A DNA stretch of 31,879 nucleotides from Candidatus Aminicenantota bacterium (GTDB lineage: Bacteria; Acidobacteriota; Aminicenantia; UBA2199). Positions 14,560 to 25,016 of the stretch are shown piece by piece; the first letter of the stretch is position 1, and every line of letters starts with the position of its first letter. A program made the translations under genes and the position numbers. The notes under the pieces were generated by a model. It searched no databases. It worked only from the letters and a program-made list of their open reading frames with translations, and had not been told where the DNA came from. The DNA lies in assembly GCA_020355945.1 (NCBI GenBank), contig CP070627.1, positions 7,183,290 through 7,215,168 of the forward strand. Reading direction: 5' to 3'.

Positions 14560-17500
14560 GTGATAATAAAAAAATTCCAGCAGCAAGTTGAACGGTTTTT
14601 TGATAAACCGGCAGTAAAAGCAGGGGAGCATTTTTTTACCTACGGTCAGCTCAATCGCTGTGCCAACCGAGTTGTACATGATCTTCTCAAAGGCGATAAC
14701 ACAGCGGCGGAGCCCGGTAAGGTTGACCCTTCAATCGCAGCCCTGCTGTTTGAACATGGTGCCGATGTGATTGTGGCAATAATCGCAGTATTAAAGACCA
14801 ATAAAACCTATGTACCCATGGATGCAAACTATCCCCAAAATAGATTGTTGTACATGTTGGAGCATTCCGGAGCAGCCACCATCCTCACCAACCGTAAAAA
14901 CCTTGTCTTAGCCAGGAACCTGGTGAGAGAATCCGGGAGGGAAATAAGAATTGTAATAGTTGATATTGATGAAAACAGGGAAACGGACACTTTCGATGAT
15001 AACCCGGAACCGGAAACCGTGGGTAACCAACCCGCCTATATCCTTTATACCTCCGGTTCCAGTGGGCGTCCCAAAGGAGTGCTTCAAACCCATCAAAATA
15101 TTTTATATTTTATTCATCACTGGACACAACGTTTTTCCATCAATGCTTCCGACCGGTTGACCCTGTTGTCGTCATTAAGTCACGACGGTGCCATCCCTGA
15201 TATATACGGTTCACTGCTCAACGGCGCGGTGTTGTATCCATATGATATAAAGGAAAAGCCCAACCTCAGGGACCTGTCCCATTGGTTGATCAAAGAGAAA
15301 ATAACCGTATGGCATTCGGTTCCCACCCTCTACCGGTATTTTACCCGGACATTAATCGGTGAGGAGCGGTTTCCCCATCTTCGATTAATGGTGCTGGGGG
15401 GTGAAGAAGTCAGGGAGCCCGATGTCACACTATTTAAAAATTTTTTCCCCCACACGGATTTTGCCAATATTTACGGGCAAACCGAGTCCACTGTCAACTC
15501 CATATGGCTGCCTTCTCAACAAGAAATGTTTAAAAGAGTCATCATCGGGGAAGCCATAGGAGACACTGAAATTTTCCTGGTGGATGACAACGGTGGTATC
15601 GTGGAGGAAATGGGGGTGGGGGAAATTGTGATTGCCAGTGACCATGTTGCCCTGGGATATTGGAAAGATAAAGAAAATAGTAAAAAAGTATTTACCACCC
15701 ACAGTGAACTGGGGCGATTGTATTGGACCGGTGACCTGGGCCGATTAAACGCAGATGGGAGTATCACCACCAGTGGACGTAAAGATTCTCAAGTAAAGAT
15801 AAGGGGATTCCGGGTAGAAACCGGGGAAATCGAATCCCTGTTATTAAAACATCCTGCTGTCAAAGAAGTGGTGGTCATGGCAAGAGAGGATGAAAATAAC
15901 GATAACTACCTGTGTGCCTATATCGTCTCTGAGGGACCTACAGCTCCCGCTCAACTGAAAAAATTTTTGTACACGGAATTACCCGATTACATGATCCCGG
16001 CATATTTTGTAGATTTGGAAAAAATACCATTAACAGGAAGTGGTAAGATAGACAGGGCCGCCTTACCGGCACCGGGGGGCCATACTTGTTCAGCAGCGGA
16101 ACATGAATATGTCCCCACCACCAATGAAATCGAAAAAAAATTGATCATCATGTGGCAGGAACTCCTGGGAATGGAGAGAATTGGGCTCAATTCCAATTTT
16201 TTTGAACTGGGCGGACACTCCTTGATCATCATAACACTCATATCAAACATACATCAAGTTTTTAGTCTGGAATTGCAAATAAAGGATGTTTTTGATAACC
16301 CTACTGTCCGGGAACTGGCCCAATTAATTGCCTCTAAGGAAAAAAATATATGGGACTTCATTGAACCTGCCGAAGAAAAAGAGTATTATGAATTGTCCTC
16401 GGCCCAGCAGCGATTGTACATTTCCCAGCAAAGAGCCCCCAAAGACACAAGTTATAATATACCTGGCATATTCATATTCGAGGGGAAATTGGTTAGAAAA
16501 GAATTTGAAAAAGCACTTCAAGGGCTTATTGATCGACACGAAGTATTACGTACATCCTTCATCCTGGTCAATGGTCAATTGGTACAAAAGATAGATAATC
16601 ATATTGATTTTAAATTAAAGTACGGAAAAATCAGCAGCGAAGATAATGAAGCGCTAAGGAAGCGAATAGAAGAATTTGTAAAGCCTTTTGATTTAAGTGA
16701 GGCCCCTCTCCTTAGAGTTGAACTCATTGAATGTGATAAAGAAAAACACCTGGTTTCTTTTGAATTACATCACATCATTGCCGATGGCTCTTCCCTGGAG
16801 ATATTGATCAATGATTTTGCCCGACTCTATGGTGGAAAGGACCTTATCTCCTTACCTATCCAATATAAAGATTATGTGGTCTGGAAGAATAAAAGTTTAA
16901 ATAAAGAAAAACTTAAGACAAAGGAAGAATACTGGTTGAAAAAGCTGGAAGGTTTTGTGTTTACCCAACTTCCCATCGATCATTTTGATTCCTATAAACA
17001 GGAAGAAGGTAAGCGGGCACAGCAGGAAATCGGGGCATCCCATTATAATAAGATCGAGATATTTTGCAGTAAATACAACGTCACCAAATTTGTATTTATG
17101 ATTACGGTTTTTCAAATTGTACTGGCCAGGGAAATCGATCAGGCAGATATTACCATAGGAATTCCCGTATCAATACGAGAACATTCCGATTTAAGGGATT
17201 TAATCGGGATATTTTTAAATGTGCTGCTTATTCGTACCCTAATAGATAATCAAGATACATTTTTAAATTGCCTGGAGAAAAGTAAGCAAACAGTTAGCGA
17301 AGCATTAAATAACCAGGACTATCCCTATGAAATATTGAACAATAAAATCAGGGAGAATAGTCACTTAAAAAAAAGTGAGCTGTTTAGTATATTTTTTAAC
17401 TATTTCACCCGGGAAAAAGATAAAAAAGTATCCGTATTTGATGAAAATTTTAAAATCCGTCCCCTGAAAATTCAAGAATTTTCTTCCAGGTATGATATAA

Positions 17501-17742
17501 CTTTATATGTTGATGATTGCGATGAATATATGACATTATATTCGATTTATAAGGGCAATATTTATGATGAGGATTCCATTAAGAGTTTGATTGACGGCCT
17601 GGTACATGTGATTGATCTGGTTTTAGAAAATGAAAATATAGTTATTTCGGAGCTAATTCCTTCAAGTGAAGAGGAAGACGATGGACTTGAAGAAGAATTT
17701 GATAAATACTACGATGAAGAGAATGATTTCATTTTGAAATAG
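14560..17742 (+). CDS. NRPS2: A-T-C, GTG start
   Basis: This 1060-residue protein starts at GTG 14560 behind an AGAGGGG ribosome site. There is no C domain before the A domain. The A domain has YTSGSSGRPKG at 163 and LSHDGAIPDIYG, with the code Asp at 209; the code reads DGPHVGIVNK by eye and matches no specificity I know. YGQTEST replaces the usual YGPTE. T Ser is 554 (GGHSLIII). The C domain has HHIIADG at 737. The protein ends in a strongly acidic tail (SSEEEDDGLEEEFDKYYDEE), a plausible docking segment. Its A domain pairs with C3 at the end of NRPS1, from which it is separated by the two ATP-grasp genes. The A domain is most like the first A domain of NRPS5 (LNGAxLYPYDI, PTxYRYFT in both), so the two may load related monomers. 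Confidence 0.96.
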   Translation: MIIKKFQQQVERFFDKPAVKAGEHFFTYGQLNRCANRVVHDLLKGDNTAAEPGKVDPSIAALLFEHGADVIVAIIAVLKTNKTYVPMDANYPQNRLLYMLEHSGAATILTNRKNLVLARNLVRESGREIRIVIVDIDENRETDTFDDNPEPETVGNQPAYILYTSGSSGRPKGVLQTHQNILYFIHHWTQRFSINASDRLTLLSSLSHDGAIPDIYGSLLNGAVLYPYDIKEKPNLRDLSHWLIKEKITVWHSVPTLYRYFTRTLIGEERFPHLRLMVLGGEEVREPDVTLFKNFFPHTDFANIYGQTESTVNSIWLPSQQEMFKRVIIGEAIGDTEIFLVDDNGGIVEEMGVGEIVIASDHVALGYWKDKENSKKVFTTHSELGRLYWTGDLGRLNADGSITTSGRKDSQVKIRGFRVETGEIESLLLKHPAVKEVVVMAREDENNDNYLCAYIVSEGPTAPAQLKKFLYTELPDYMIPAYFVDLEKIPLTGSGKIDRAALPAPGGHTCSAAEHEYVPTTNEIEKKLIIMWQELLGMERIGLNSNFFELGGHSLIIITLISNIHQVFSLELQIKDVFDNPTVRELAQLIASKEKNIWDFIEPAEEKEYYELSSAQQRLYISQQRAPKDTSYNIPGIFIFEGKLVRKEFEKALQGLIDRHEVLRTSFILVNGQLVQKIDNHIDFKLKYGKISSEDNEALRKRIEEFVKPFDLSEAPLLRVELIECDKEKHLVSFELHHIIADGSSLEILINDFARLYGGKDLISLPIQYKDYVVWKNKSLNKEKLKTKEEYWLKKLEGFVFTQLPIDHFDSYKQEEGKRAQQEIGASHYNKIEIFCSKYNVTKFVFMITVFQIVLAREIDQADITIGIPVSIREHSDLRDLIGIFLNVLLIRTLIDNQDTFLNCLEKSKQTVSEALNNQDYPYEILNNKIRENSHLKKSELFSIFFNYFTREKDKKVSVFDENFKIRPLKIQEFSSRYDITLYVDDCDEYMTLYSIYKGNIYDEDSIKSLIDGLVHVIDLVLENENIVISELIPSSEEEDDGLEEEFDKYYDEENDFILK

Positions 17743-17754
17743 AGGAGGGCAGCA

Positions 17755-20700
17755 ATGAAGCAAGGGTTGCTGGATGCAAAGATAACCGAATATGCCCGGC
17801 TGCATCCCCACAAAATAGCCATAAAAAGGGAAGAACGATCGATTTCCTACCGGGAATTAGACAAACGCTCAAACCGGGTGGCTAATTTTATGCATGGAAG
17901 AATCAAAGAAATTCCACATGTAATCATCATTCTTGACAGGTCCCCGGAGTTAATCGAATCTATTATCGGATTGTTAAAGTGTGGATTGGTATTTGCACCG
18001 CTTAACCCATTATTTCCCGGGAATCGGGTAAAAAAAATGATTGAAGAAACCCGGGCAGAGTGGGTAATCACAAAGGCAAAATATTATGAAAAATTTAAAG
18101 ATGTTATTAATAATAACACAACCTCCCATTTAAAAACATTACTCATTGATGGGGACAGTCAGGGGGGTGATTCTCATAATGATATGTTTTATTTAGACTC
18201 CGATATAGAGAGTGAAGGTCTTGCATTTGAAAGGGTGTTCAATAAAAATTGCTATATATATTTTACCTCGGGTTCCACCGGGACCCCCAAAGGGGTGCTG
18301 GGGCGGCGGAGAAGCCTGGCCCATTTTATTCAATGGGAAATCAAGGAATTTGGGGTCAATGAGGATTTTAATGTCAGCCAGTTGACCCCACCGTCATTTG
18401 ATCCGTTCTTAAGGGATATATTTGTTCCTTTAATGGCAGGGGGCACCTCATGTATCCCTTCCGATAATACATTAACGAATATCAAGGAATTAACCCGGTG
18501 GATTGATGAAAATAGCATCACTTTGATTCATTCCGTGCCCTCTCTATTTAAACAACTGGTTCTTGGAATTAAAGATTCCAATTGTTTTCACAGCTTAAAG
18601 TATATACTTTTGGCAGGAGAATTATTGAGAGGAAGAGATATTTCCCGGTTTATTGATATATTTAAGGCTCGCATTCAACTGATCAACGTTTATGGCCCCA
18701 CAGAAACCACGTTAGCGAAGTTATTTTATCCTATTACGCCAGGTGATGTAAATCGAGCCATCATCCCGGTAGGTAAGCCCATTGACGGTGCACAGGTATT
18801 GATCCTGGATAGTAAAAAGCAAAAACGCAGCAGGGGGAAAAAAGGAGAAGTTTATATCCGAACTCCCTTTATGTCATCCGGGTATTACAATGATCCGGTA
18901 TTAACCGGGAAAGTCTTTATAAAAAATCCCTATGGCAAACATCCCCAGGACATTTTATATAAAACCGGGGACCTGGGACGGGTGCTCCCGGATGGAAACA
19001 TCGAAATATCAGGACGTGTGGATTACCAGGTGAAAATAAGAGGTATCCGGGTGGAACTGGGAGAAATCGAAAACCAATTGCTCAGGCATGAGGATGTGCA
19101 GGAAGCTGTGGTTACAGCAAAAGAGGATGACAGTGGTGATAAATGTCTCTGTGCTTATGTGGTCCCCGTCCCGGGAAAAGCGCCAAACGCACCGGTTTTG
19201 AGAAAATTCCTCTCCGGGGATTTACCGGATTATATGATCCCTAACTTTTTTGTACTGTTGGAGAAGATACCTTTAACCGCCAATGGGAAAATAGACCGCA
19301 GCGCATTACCAGGGACTGAAATAGAAGTAGAAGGGGAATATGCGGCTCCCCGGGATCAACAGGAAGAAAAATTAGTGGATATTTGGTCAGAGGTTTTGGC
19401 CCTGGGGAAAGAAAAAATAGGAATAGATTCTAACTTTTTTGAGTTGGGTGGACACTCATTAAAAGCAATTATATTAATATCAAAAATGCACCGGGAATTT
19501 AATGTAAAAATATCCCTGGCAGAGGTGTTTAGAACTCCTACTATCAGGGCTTTATCAGAACAGGTAAAAAAATCAAAGCAAAGTAAACATGTGTTTATAG
19601 AACCTGTGGAAAAAAAAGAATATTATGAATTGTCTTCTGCTCAAAAAAGATTTTATATTTTGCAGCAAATGAACCCGGAGAACACCAGTTTCAACATCCT
19701 GAGAATCGTTACCCTGGAAGGAAAATCGGATAGAGAAAAGCTTATGGAAATCCCCGGGAAACTGATCAAAAGGCATGAAAGCTTAAGAACATCCTTTGAG
19801 ATGATGGAAGGTAAACCCATACAGAAGATACATACCAACATTGATCCGGAAGTTGACTATCATGATTTAAGTGGCAGTGGTCAGGTTTTCTCACCCGATG
19901 ACAGTATAAAACGTTTTTTAAGGCCTTTTGATCTGTCTCAAGCACCGCTGATGCGGATAGGGTTAATTCAAATAGAGAAAGAAAAGCATTTACTAATGGT
20001 GGATATCCATCACATCACAGCGGATGGTTTGTCCGTCGGCATATTGGTAAATGAATTCCTGGCATTGTATGGGGGGAGAGAATTACCCGGGTTACGCATC
20101 CAATACAAGGATTTTTCAGAATGGTATAACAGCAGGAAGACACAGGAAACCATGAAAAAACAGGAAGATTATTGGTTGAGAATTTTCAATAGAGACATAC
20201 CGGTACCGGAACTCCCCACTGATTATGCAAGACCTGCGGAGATACAGGACTTTGAAGGAGATGTGGTGAGATTCCGGTTAGTAGGGGAAGAGACAAAGGC
20301 TTTAAAGGACCTGGCTAAAGAAGAAAATACCTCCCTGTATATAGTAATCCTGGCGGTATGTAATATATGGTTGTGGAGGATATGTGTCCGGGAATTCATC
20401 ATTGTTGGTACAGGGGCGGCAGGCCGCAGTAACCCTGACCTCGGGCAACTGGTTGGTTCGTTTCAAAACATGATGGCGCTGGTCAACCATCCGGCAGGAG
20501 AAAAAACATTTACCGGTTTCCTGGAAGAAGTAAAAAAAACAACATTGGAAGCGCTGGAAAACCAGGATTATCCATTTGAAGAACTGGTAAGTAAAATATT
20601 CAGCAGCAGGGAGGCAGGAAGAAACCCCCTTTTTGATGTTTTTTTCATATTGAATGATATGATACTTCAGGCAGCCCTCCCACAGGAAGTTGAAACCTTT

Positions 20701-20982
20701 GATTTGAAATTGATTCCATATAACTACAACAGCAGGAGGACACGGTTCGACCTGGGATTATTTGCTGTCGACACAGGGGAGAACCTGGCCTTTATGATTG
20801 AATATGCCGTAAGACTTTTTAAAAAGGACACAATAGAGAGATTTGCCGGTTACTTTAAAGATATCGTATATTCCGTATTAGAAGATAAAAACGTCAAATT
20901 GGAAGACATTAAAATTTCCCATGTTTTATCTGCCAGCAAGGAGTATTTTCATGAGGAAGAATATCTTGGTTTTGAATTTTAA
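17755..20982 (+). CDS. NRPS3: A-T-C
   Basis: This 1075-residue protein starts at ATG 17755; its GAGGAGG ribosome site touches the NRPS2 stop. The A domain has FTSGSTGTPKG at 170 and SFDPFLRDIF with the code Asp at 216; the code reads DPRHLAVLAK by eye, with no confident substrate. T Ser is 568 in ELGGHSLKA. The C domain (about 615-1050) has HHITADG at 752 and the NPLFDVFF motif, so it looks intact. The last residues (KEYFHEEEYLGFEF) are acidic and aromatic, possibly a docking tail. The next gene follows after 23 nt and begins with half a C domain, so two C-type regions lie between this carrier and the next A domain. Confidence 0.96.
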   Translation: MKQGLLDAKITEYARLHPHKIAIKREERSISYRELDKRSNRVANFMHGRIKEIPHVIIILDRSPELIESIIGLLKCGLVFAPLNPLFPGNRVKKMIEETRAEWVITKAKYYEKFKDVINNNTTSHLKTLLIDGDSQGGDSHNDMFYLDSDIESEGLAFERVFNKNCYIYFTSGSTGTPKGVLGRRRSLAHFIQWEIKEFGVNEDFNVSQLTPPSFDPFLRDIFVPLMAGGTSCIPSDNTLTNIKELTRWIDENSITLIHSVPSLFKQLVLGIKDSNCFHSLKYILLAGELLRGRDISRFIDIFKARIQLINVYGPTETTLAKLFYPITPGDVNRAIIPVGKPIDGAQVLILDSKKQKRSRGKKGEVYIRTPFMSSGYYNDPVLTGKVFIKNPYGKHPQDILYKTGDLGRVLPDGNIEISGRVDYQVKIRGIRVELGEIENQLLRHEDVQEAVVTAKEDDSGDKCLCAYVVPVPGKAPNAPVLRKFLSGDLPDYMIPNFFVLLEKIPLTANGKIDRSALPGTEIEVEGEYAAPRDQQEEKLVDIWSEVLALGKEKIGIDSNFFELGGHSLKAIILISKMHREFNVKISLAEVFRTPTIRALSEQVKKSKQSKHVFIEPVEKKEYYELSSAQKRFYILQQMNPENTSFNILRIVTLEGKSDREKLMEIPGKLIKRHESLRTSFEMMEGKPIQKIHTNIDPEVDYHDLSGSGQVFSPDDSIKRFLRPFDLSQAPLMRIGLIQIEKEKHLLMVDIHHITADGLSVGILVNEFLALYGGRELPGLRIQYKDFSEWYNSRKTQETMKKQEDYWLRIFNRDIPVPELPTDYARPAEIQDFEGDVVRFRLVGEETKALKDLAKEENTSLYIVILAVCNIWLWRICVREFIIVGTGAAGRSNPDLGQLVGSFQNMMALVNHPAGEKTFTGFLEEVKKTTLEALENQDYPFEELVSKIFSSREAGRNPLFDVFFILNDMILQAALPQEVETFDLKLIPYNYNSRRTRFDLGLFAVDTGENLAFMIEYAVRLFKKDTIERFAGYFKDIVYSVLEDKNVKLEDIKISHVLSASKEYFHEEEYLGFEF

Positions 20983-21005
20983 TAAAGGATGGAGGATAGG
21001 GGCGT

Positions 21006-24000
21006 ATGAGAACCCATAAACCATTTTCAGACAAGCTTGCAATTGCGGCAGCCCAAAACATCGACGCAGAAAAGTACTGGCTAAATAAATTAGCAGGTGA
21101 ACTGGAGAAGAGTCATTTCCCTTATGACTTTCCTAAAAAACCAAAATACAATTGCAAGAGTGATGTTGTAAAATCCGCGCTTCCCGGTGAACTTTTTTTC
21201 AAATTGGCGAAGTTAACCGGTGGTTCTGATGTAAGATTGTTTATAACCGTCAGTGCGGCGTTAGTTATATTAATATCCAAATACACACACAATAACGATA
21301 TTAAATTGGGTACATCCATCTACCGGCAGGAGCCGGACATTGAGTTCATTAATACCGTCCTGGTGTTAAGAAACCGGTTAAAGGGCAATATAACCTTTAA
21401 AGACTTATTGATACAGGTTGGCCAAGTTATCCTCGAGGCAAACAAATACCGGAATTACCCCATTGAAGTGCTGCTGCATCACTTAAATATACCAATACCG
21501 GCGGATGAAAGTTTCCCATTATTCGATATTGCCATTTTATTGGAGAACATTCATAATAAAAAATACCTTCACCCCATCAATCTTAACATGATTTTTATAT
21601 TCAAGAGATTGGACAAAGGGATGGAAGTAAACCTTGAATATAATTCATTACTTTATAAGAAAGCCACCGCTGCAAGAATCATATCTCATTTTACGAACCT
21701 ATTGAAAGGGGCTGTTTTTAATGTAAATTTGCAGGTATCCCGTATGGATATCCTGTCAGAGGTAGAAAGGAAAGAGATTCTATTTGATTTTAATGATACA
21801 CAAGCAGGATATTCCCGGGACAAAACCATGCACCGATTATTCGAAGAACAGGCGGAGAACATCCCTGGTAATATTGCGGCAATTGGCCCGATTGCCGGGA
21901 TAGACCAGCGATTAACCGCATATATCAGCTATAGGGAATTAAACCGGAAATCCAATCAACTGGCGCGGGAATTAAGAACCAGGGGGATTAAACCCAATGC
22001 TTTTGCGGCAGTAATAATGGATCGTTCCATTGAAATGATTATCGCCGTAATGGCCGTCTTAAAAGCAGGTGGTGCCTATGTTCCCCTGGAACCCCATCTG
22101 CCTGAAGCACGGATAATTACATGCCTGGCTTCGTTAAATGTGGAATATCTTTTAACCAACCGTTGGCAATTGGATAAAATTGGTAAAATAAGCGGGGAAT
22201 TGTTGGATTTAAAACATATATTCTGCCTGGACCTGGATAATACCCGGGCGTTGAAAAGAGAATTATTAAGGCTTTTTAAGGCAAAAGAATTAATTTCCAG
22301 GGAGGAAATAGAAAAAAACCCGGGAGAAGTCCCGAAACCCAGGGCTGCTGCCGGGGATTTTGCTTATGTTATTTTCACTTCCGGGACAACCGGAACCCCC
22401 AAAGGAGTTGCAGAAGCCCACAGACCGCTAATCAATGTAATCCAGTGGGTGAACGAAACCTTTCAAATAAGTAGTACTGAGAAGCTGTTATTTGTTGTTT
22501 CATTAAGTTTTGATTTATCCGTATACGATATATTTGGGATATTGGCCGCCGGAGCATCGATCCGGGTGGTGGGCCGCAGTGATTTAAAGTTACCGGAGCG
22601 TTTACTGGAAATTATTATGGAAGAAGGGATTACCTTTTGGGATTCGGCTCCCGCCGCATTACAAATACTGGTACCCTATTTACAAGATTTTAACCAGGAC
22701 ATGAGGTCTACCAATAAAGCAAAATTAAGGCTTGTATTCTTAAGTGGAGATTGGATCCCACTGATCATGCCCGATATTTTAAAAGAGGTTTTTGAGGGAG
22801 TAAGGGTGATTGGATTGGGTGGTGCCACAGAGGCTTCCATCTGGTCCAATTATTATCTGGTTGATAAAGTTGACCCGGACTGGAAAAGTATTCCTTATGG
22901 GAAACCCATTCAAAATGCAAAATATTATATCCTTGATCAAGGGCTTAATCCCTGTCCCATTGGTGTGCCTGGTGATCTCTACATCGGCGGTGAATGTCTT
23001 GCTTCCGGTTATATTAATGATATCGAATTAACAGCACAAAAATTTTTAGATAATCCCTTTGCAACCGGGGAGAAAATATATAGAACAGGAGACCTGGCCC
23101 GGTGGTTTCCCGATGGGAATATGGAATTTTTGGGCCGTATGGACAACCAGGTAAAAATCAGGGGATACCGGATCGAACTGGGAGAAATAGAAAGTCAGTT
23201 ATTGGCACATGATGAAATAAAAGAAACCGTTGTGTTAGCAAAAGAAGCAAAAAGTGATAAATATCTATGTGCTTATTATGTGGCAAATAATGAATTCACC
23301 GGGGATGAGTTAAGCGGCTATTTATCCAAAACACTACCCCATTATATGATACCTCTATATTTTGTGAAAGTAGATAAAATGCCATTAAGCCCCAACGGTA
23401 AAATAGACAGGAAGGCTTTTCCCGAACCTGGACCCGGTATTGGCCCCGTGGCCTATGCGGCACCGAGGGATGAAACCGAGGAGAAACTGGCATCCATATG
23501 GGCTGAAATTTTAGGTATTGAAAAAGATATCATCGGCATTGATTCCAATTTTTTTGAATTGGGAGGGCATTCCATAAAAGCAACCCGGTTAATATCAAGG
23601 ATTTATAAAGAATTAAATGAAAAAGTACCGCTGGCAGAAGTATTTAAAACATCAACCATAAGAGGATTGTCGGAGTATATGAGAGGAAAAGATAAAAATA
23701 GAGTCTCTATAGAGCCCGTAGAAAAAAAAGATTTTTATGAGCTTTCTTATAATCAGAAGCAACTCTGGATTATTCACCAACTGGAATACCAACAACTCTC
23801 CTATAACATACGGCAGAGATTTGAACTGCATCATCCTGTGGACCAAAAATTGATCAAAAAAACCCTTCAAAAGATAATGCAGCGTCATGAGAGTCTACGC
23901 ACCGGGTTTAAGGAGTTTAAAGGCAAACCAGTTCAATTTATCAAGGAAATTGTTGATGTTCCCCTCCGGTTTATTGATATATCATATCTTAATGATGGAG

Positions 24001-25016
24001 AAAAGCAGCAAGAATGGGAACGTATTATTACAAAAGTGGCTAAGGCGCCTTTTGATTTAACAATGGTTCCGCTTTTCAGATCAGTTCTTATCAAGTTATC
24101 TACCAGTCACTATGACCTTGTATTCGTTATCCACCATATCATTGCCGATGCCTGGTCAATGGAAATACTGCAGCAGGAGTTTTCCATTATATTTGAAGGA
24201 TATAGAACCGATAAAGCCGTCCAATTGGAGCCGATGGAATTGCAGTACAAAGATTTTGCCCAATGGCAAAACCGGCAAATCAATCACCCCGAATTTAGGG
24301 AGAAGTCCCATCATTTTTGGTTGGAAAAATTACAAGAAGGAATCCCGGCGCTTGAATTACCTATGGTCTCCAGGCAAAATAGGAATGATTACCAGGGGGT
24401 TGGCTATGAGTGTTTGGTGGAAGCGAAGGTGAAGAGACAGTTAACAGGATTGGCCCAGGAGAACAGCACCACCCTGTCCATGGTGACATTTGCCATTTTC
24501 AATATATTGTTGTCACTGCTCTCCAATCAGGAAGATATTGTATGCGCATTAATCAGTGCCGGAAGAGGGCATACGGCCTTGAACAATACAGTGGGGCATT
24601 TTATAAACTCCATCTTAGTGAAAACCCACGTGGATGTGGAGGAAGGATTTAATGATTTTCTCCGTCGGGTTAGTACCGATGTGATAGAACGCCTGGAACA
24701 TCAAAATTACCCCCTTGAATTGGTGTTGGACCAACTGAAGAGGAGCTACCCTGAGATATCAGCGGCTTTCAATATGATCAATTTGGAACAAAATGAAAAA
24801 GAATGGCCAAAAGAATTCTTAGAATCATATCACCGGGAAAAAGTCCAGGATGTAAAATTTGATATTGAATTGTATATTTACGAATACCAGGATTGCCTTG
24901 AAATATCCTGGAGATTCAGGAAATCGATGTTTTTTAAAGGTGTAATTGAATACATCACTGCCACTTATTCAGACCTGTTAGAAGAATTGTCCGAAGAATC
25001 AGGGAAGCAACTATGA
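21006..25016 (+). CDS. NRPS4: half-C, A(Cys-like)-T-C
   Basis: This 1336-residue protein starts at ATG 21006 behind GGAGG. Residues 1-255 match only the second lobe of a C domain (YWLNKLAGELEKSHFPYDF onward); the lobe with HHxxxDG is absent. The A domain has FTSGTTGTPKG at 457, SFDLSVYDIF (code Asp 503), LSGDWIPL and GLGGATEASIW. The by-eye code DLYDFSLIWK is one or two residues from the known cysteine code DLYNLSLIWK. T Ser is 856. The final C domain has HHIIADAWS at 1043, with Ala replacing the usual Gly after the Asp; the catalytic second His is kept. Nothing resembles a cyclisation domain (DxxxxD), so a Cys-derived thiazoline is not predicted. The stop overlaps the NRPS5 start (ATGA). Confidence 0.96.
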   Translation: MRTHKPFSDKLAIAAAQNIDAEKYWLNKLAGELEKSHFPYDFPKKPKYNCKSDVVKSALPGELFFKLAKLTGGSDVRLFITVSAALVILISKYTHNNDIKLGTSIYRQEPDIEFINTVLVLRNRLKGNITFKDLLIQVGQVILEANKYRNYPIEVLLHHLNIPIPADESFPLFDIAILLENIHNKKYLHPINLNMIFIFKRLDKGMEVNLEYNSLLYKKATAARIISHFTNLLKGAVFNVNLQVSRMDILSEVERKEILFDFNDTQAGYSRDKTMHRLFEEQAENIPGNIAAIGPIAGIDQRLTAYISYRELNRKSNQLARELRTRGIKPNAFAAVIMDRSIEMIIAVMAVLKAGGAYVPLEPHLPEARIITCLASLNVEYLLTNRWQLDKIGKISGELLDLKHIFCLDLDNTRALKRELLRLFKAKELISREEIEKNPGEVPKPRAAAGDFAYVIFTSGTTGTPKGVAEAHRPLINVIQWVNETFQISSTEKLLFVVSLSFDLSVYDIFGILAAGASIRVVGRSDLKLPERLLEIIMEEGITFWDSAPAALQILVPYLQDFNQDMRSTNKAKLRLVFLSGDWIPLIMPDILKEVFEGVRVIGLGGATEASIWSNYYLVDKVDPDWKSIPYGKPIQNAKYYILDQGLNPCPIGVPGDLYIGGECLASGYINDIELTAQKFLDNPFATGEKIYRTGDLARWFPDGNMEFLGRMDNQVKIRGYRIELGEIESQLLAHDEIKETVVLAKEAKSDKYLCAYYVANNEFTGDELSGYLSKTLPHYMIPLYFVKVDKMPLSPNGKIDRKAFPEPGPGIGPVAYAAPRDETEEKLASIWAEILGIEKDIIGIDSNFFELGGHSIKATRLISRIYKELNEKVPLAEVFKTSTIRGLSEYMRGKDKNRVSIEPVEKKDFYELSYNQKQLWIIHQLEYQQLSYNIRQRFELHHPVDQKLIKKTLQKIMQRHESLRTGFKEFKGKPVQFIKEIVDVPLRFIDISYLNDGEKQQEWERIITKVAKAPFDLTMVPLFRSVLIKLSTSHYDLVFVIHHIIADAWSMEILQQEFSIIFEGYRTDKAVQLEPMELQYKDFAQWQNRQINHPEFREKSHHFWLEKLQEGIPALELPMVSRQNRNDYQGVGYECLVEAKVKRQLTGLAQENSTTLSMVTFAIFNILLSLLSNQEDIVCALISAGRGHTALNNTVGHFINSILVKTHVDVEEGFNDFLRRVSTDVIERLEHQNYPLELVLDQLKRSYPEISAAFNMINLEQNEKEWPKEFLESYHREKVQDVKFDIELYIYEYQDCLEISWRFRKSMFFKGVIEYITATYSDLLEELSEESGKQL

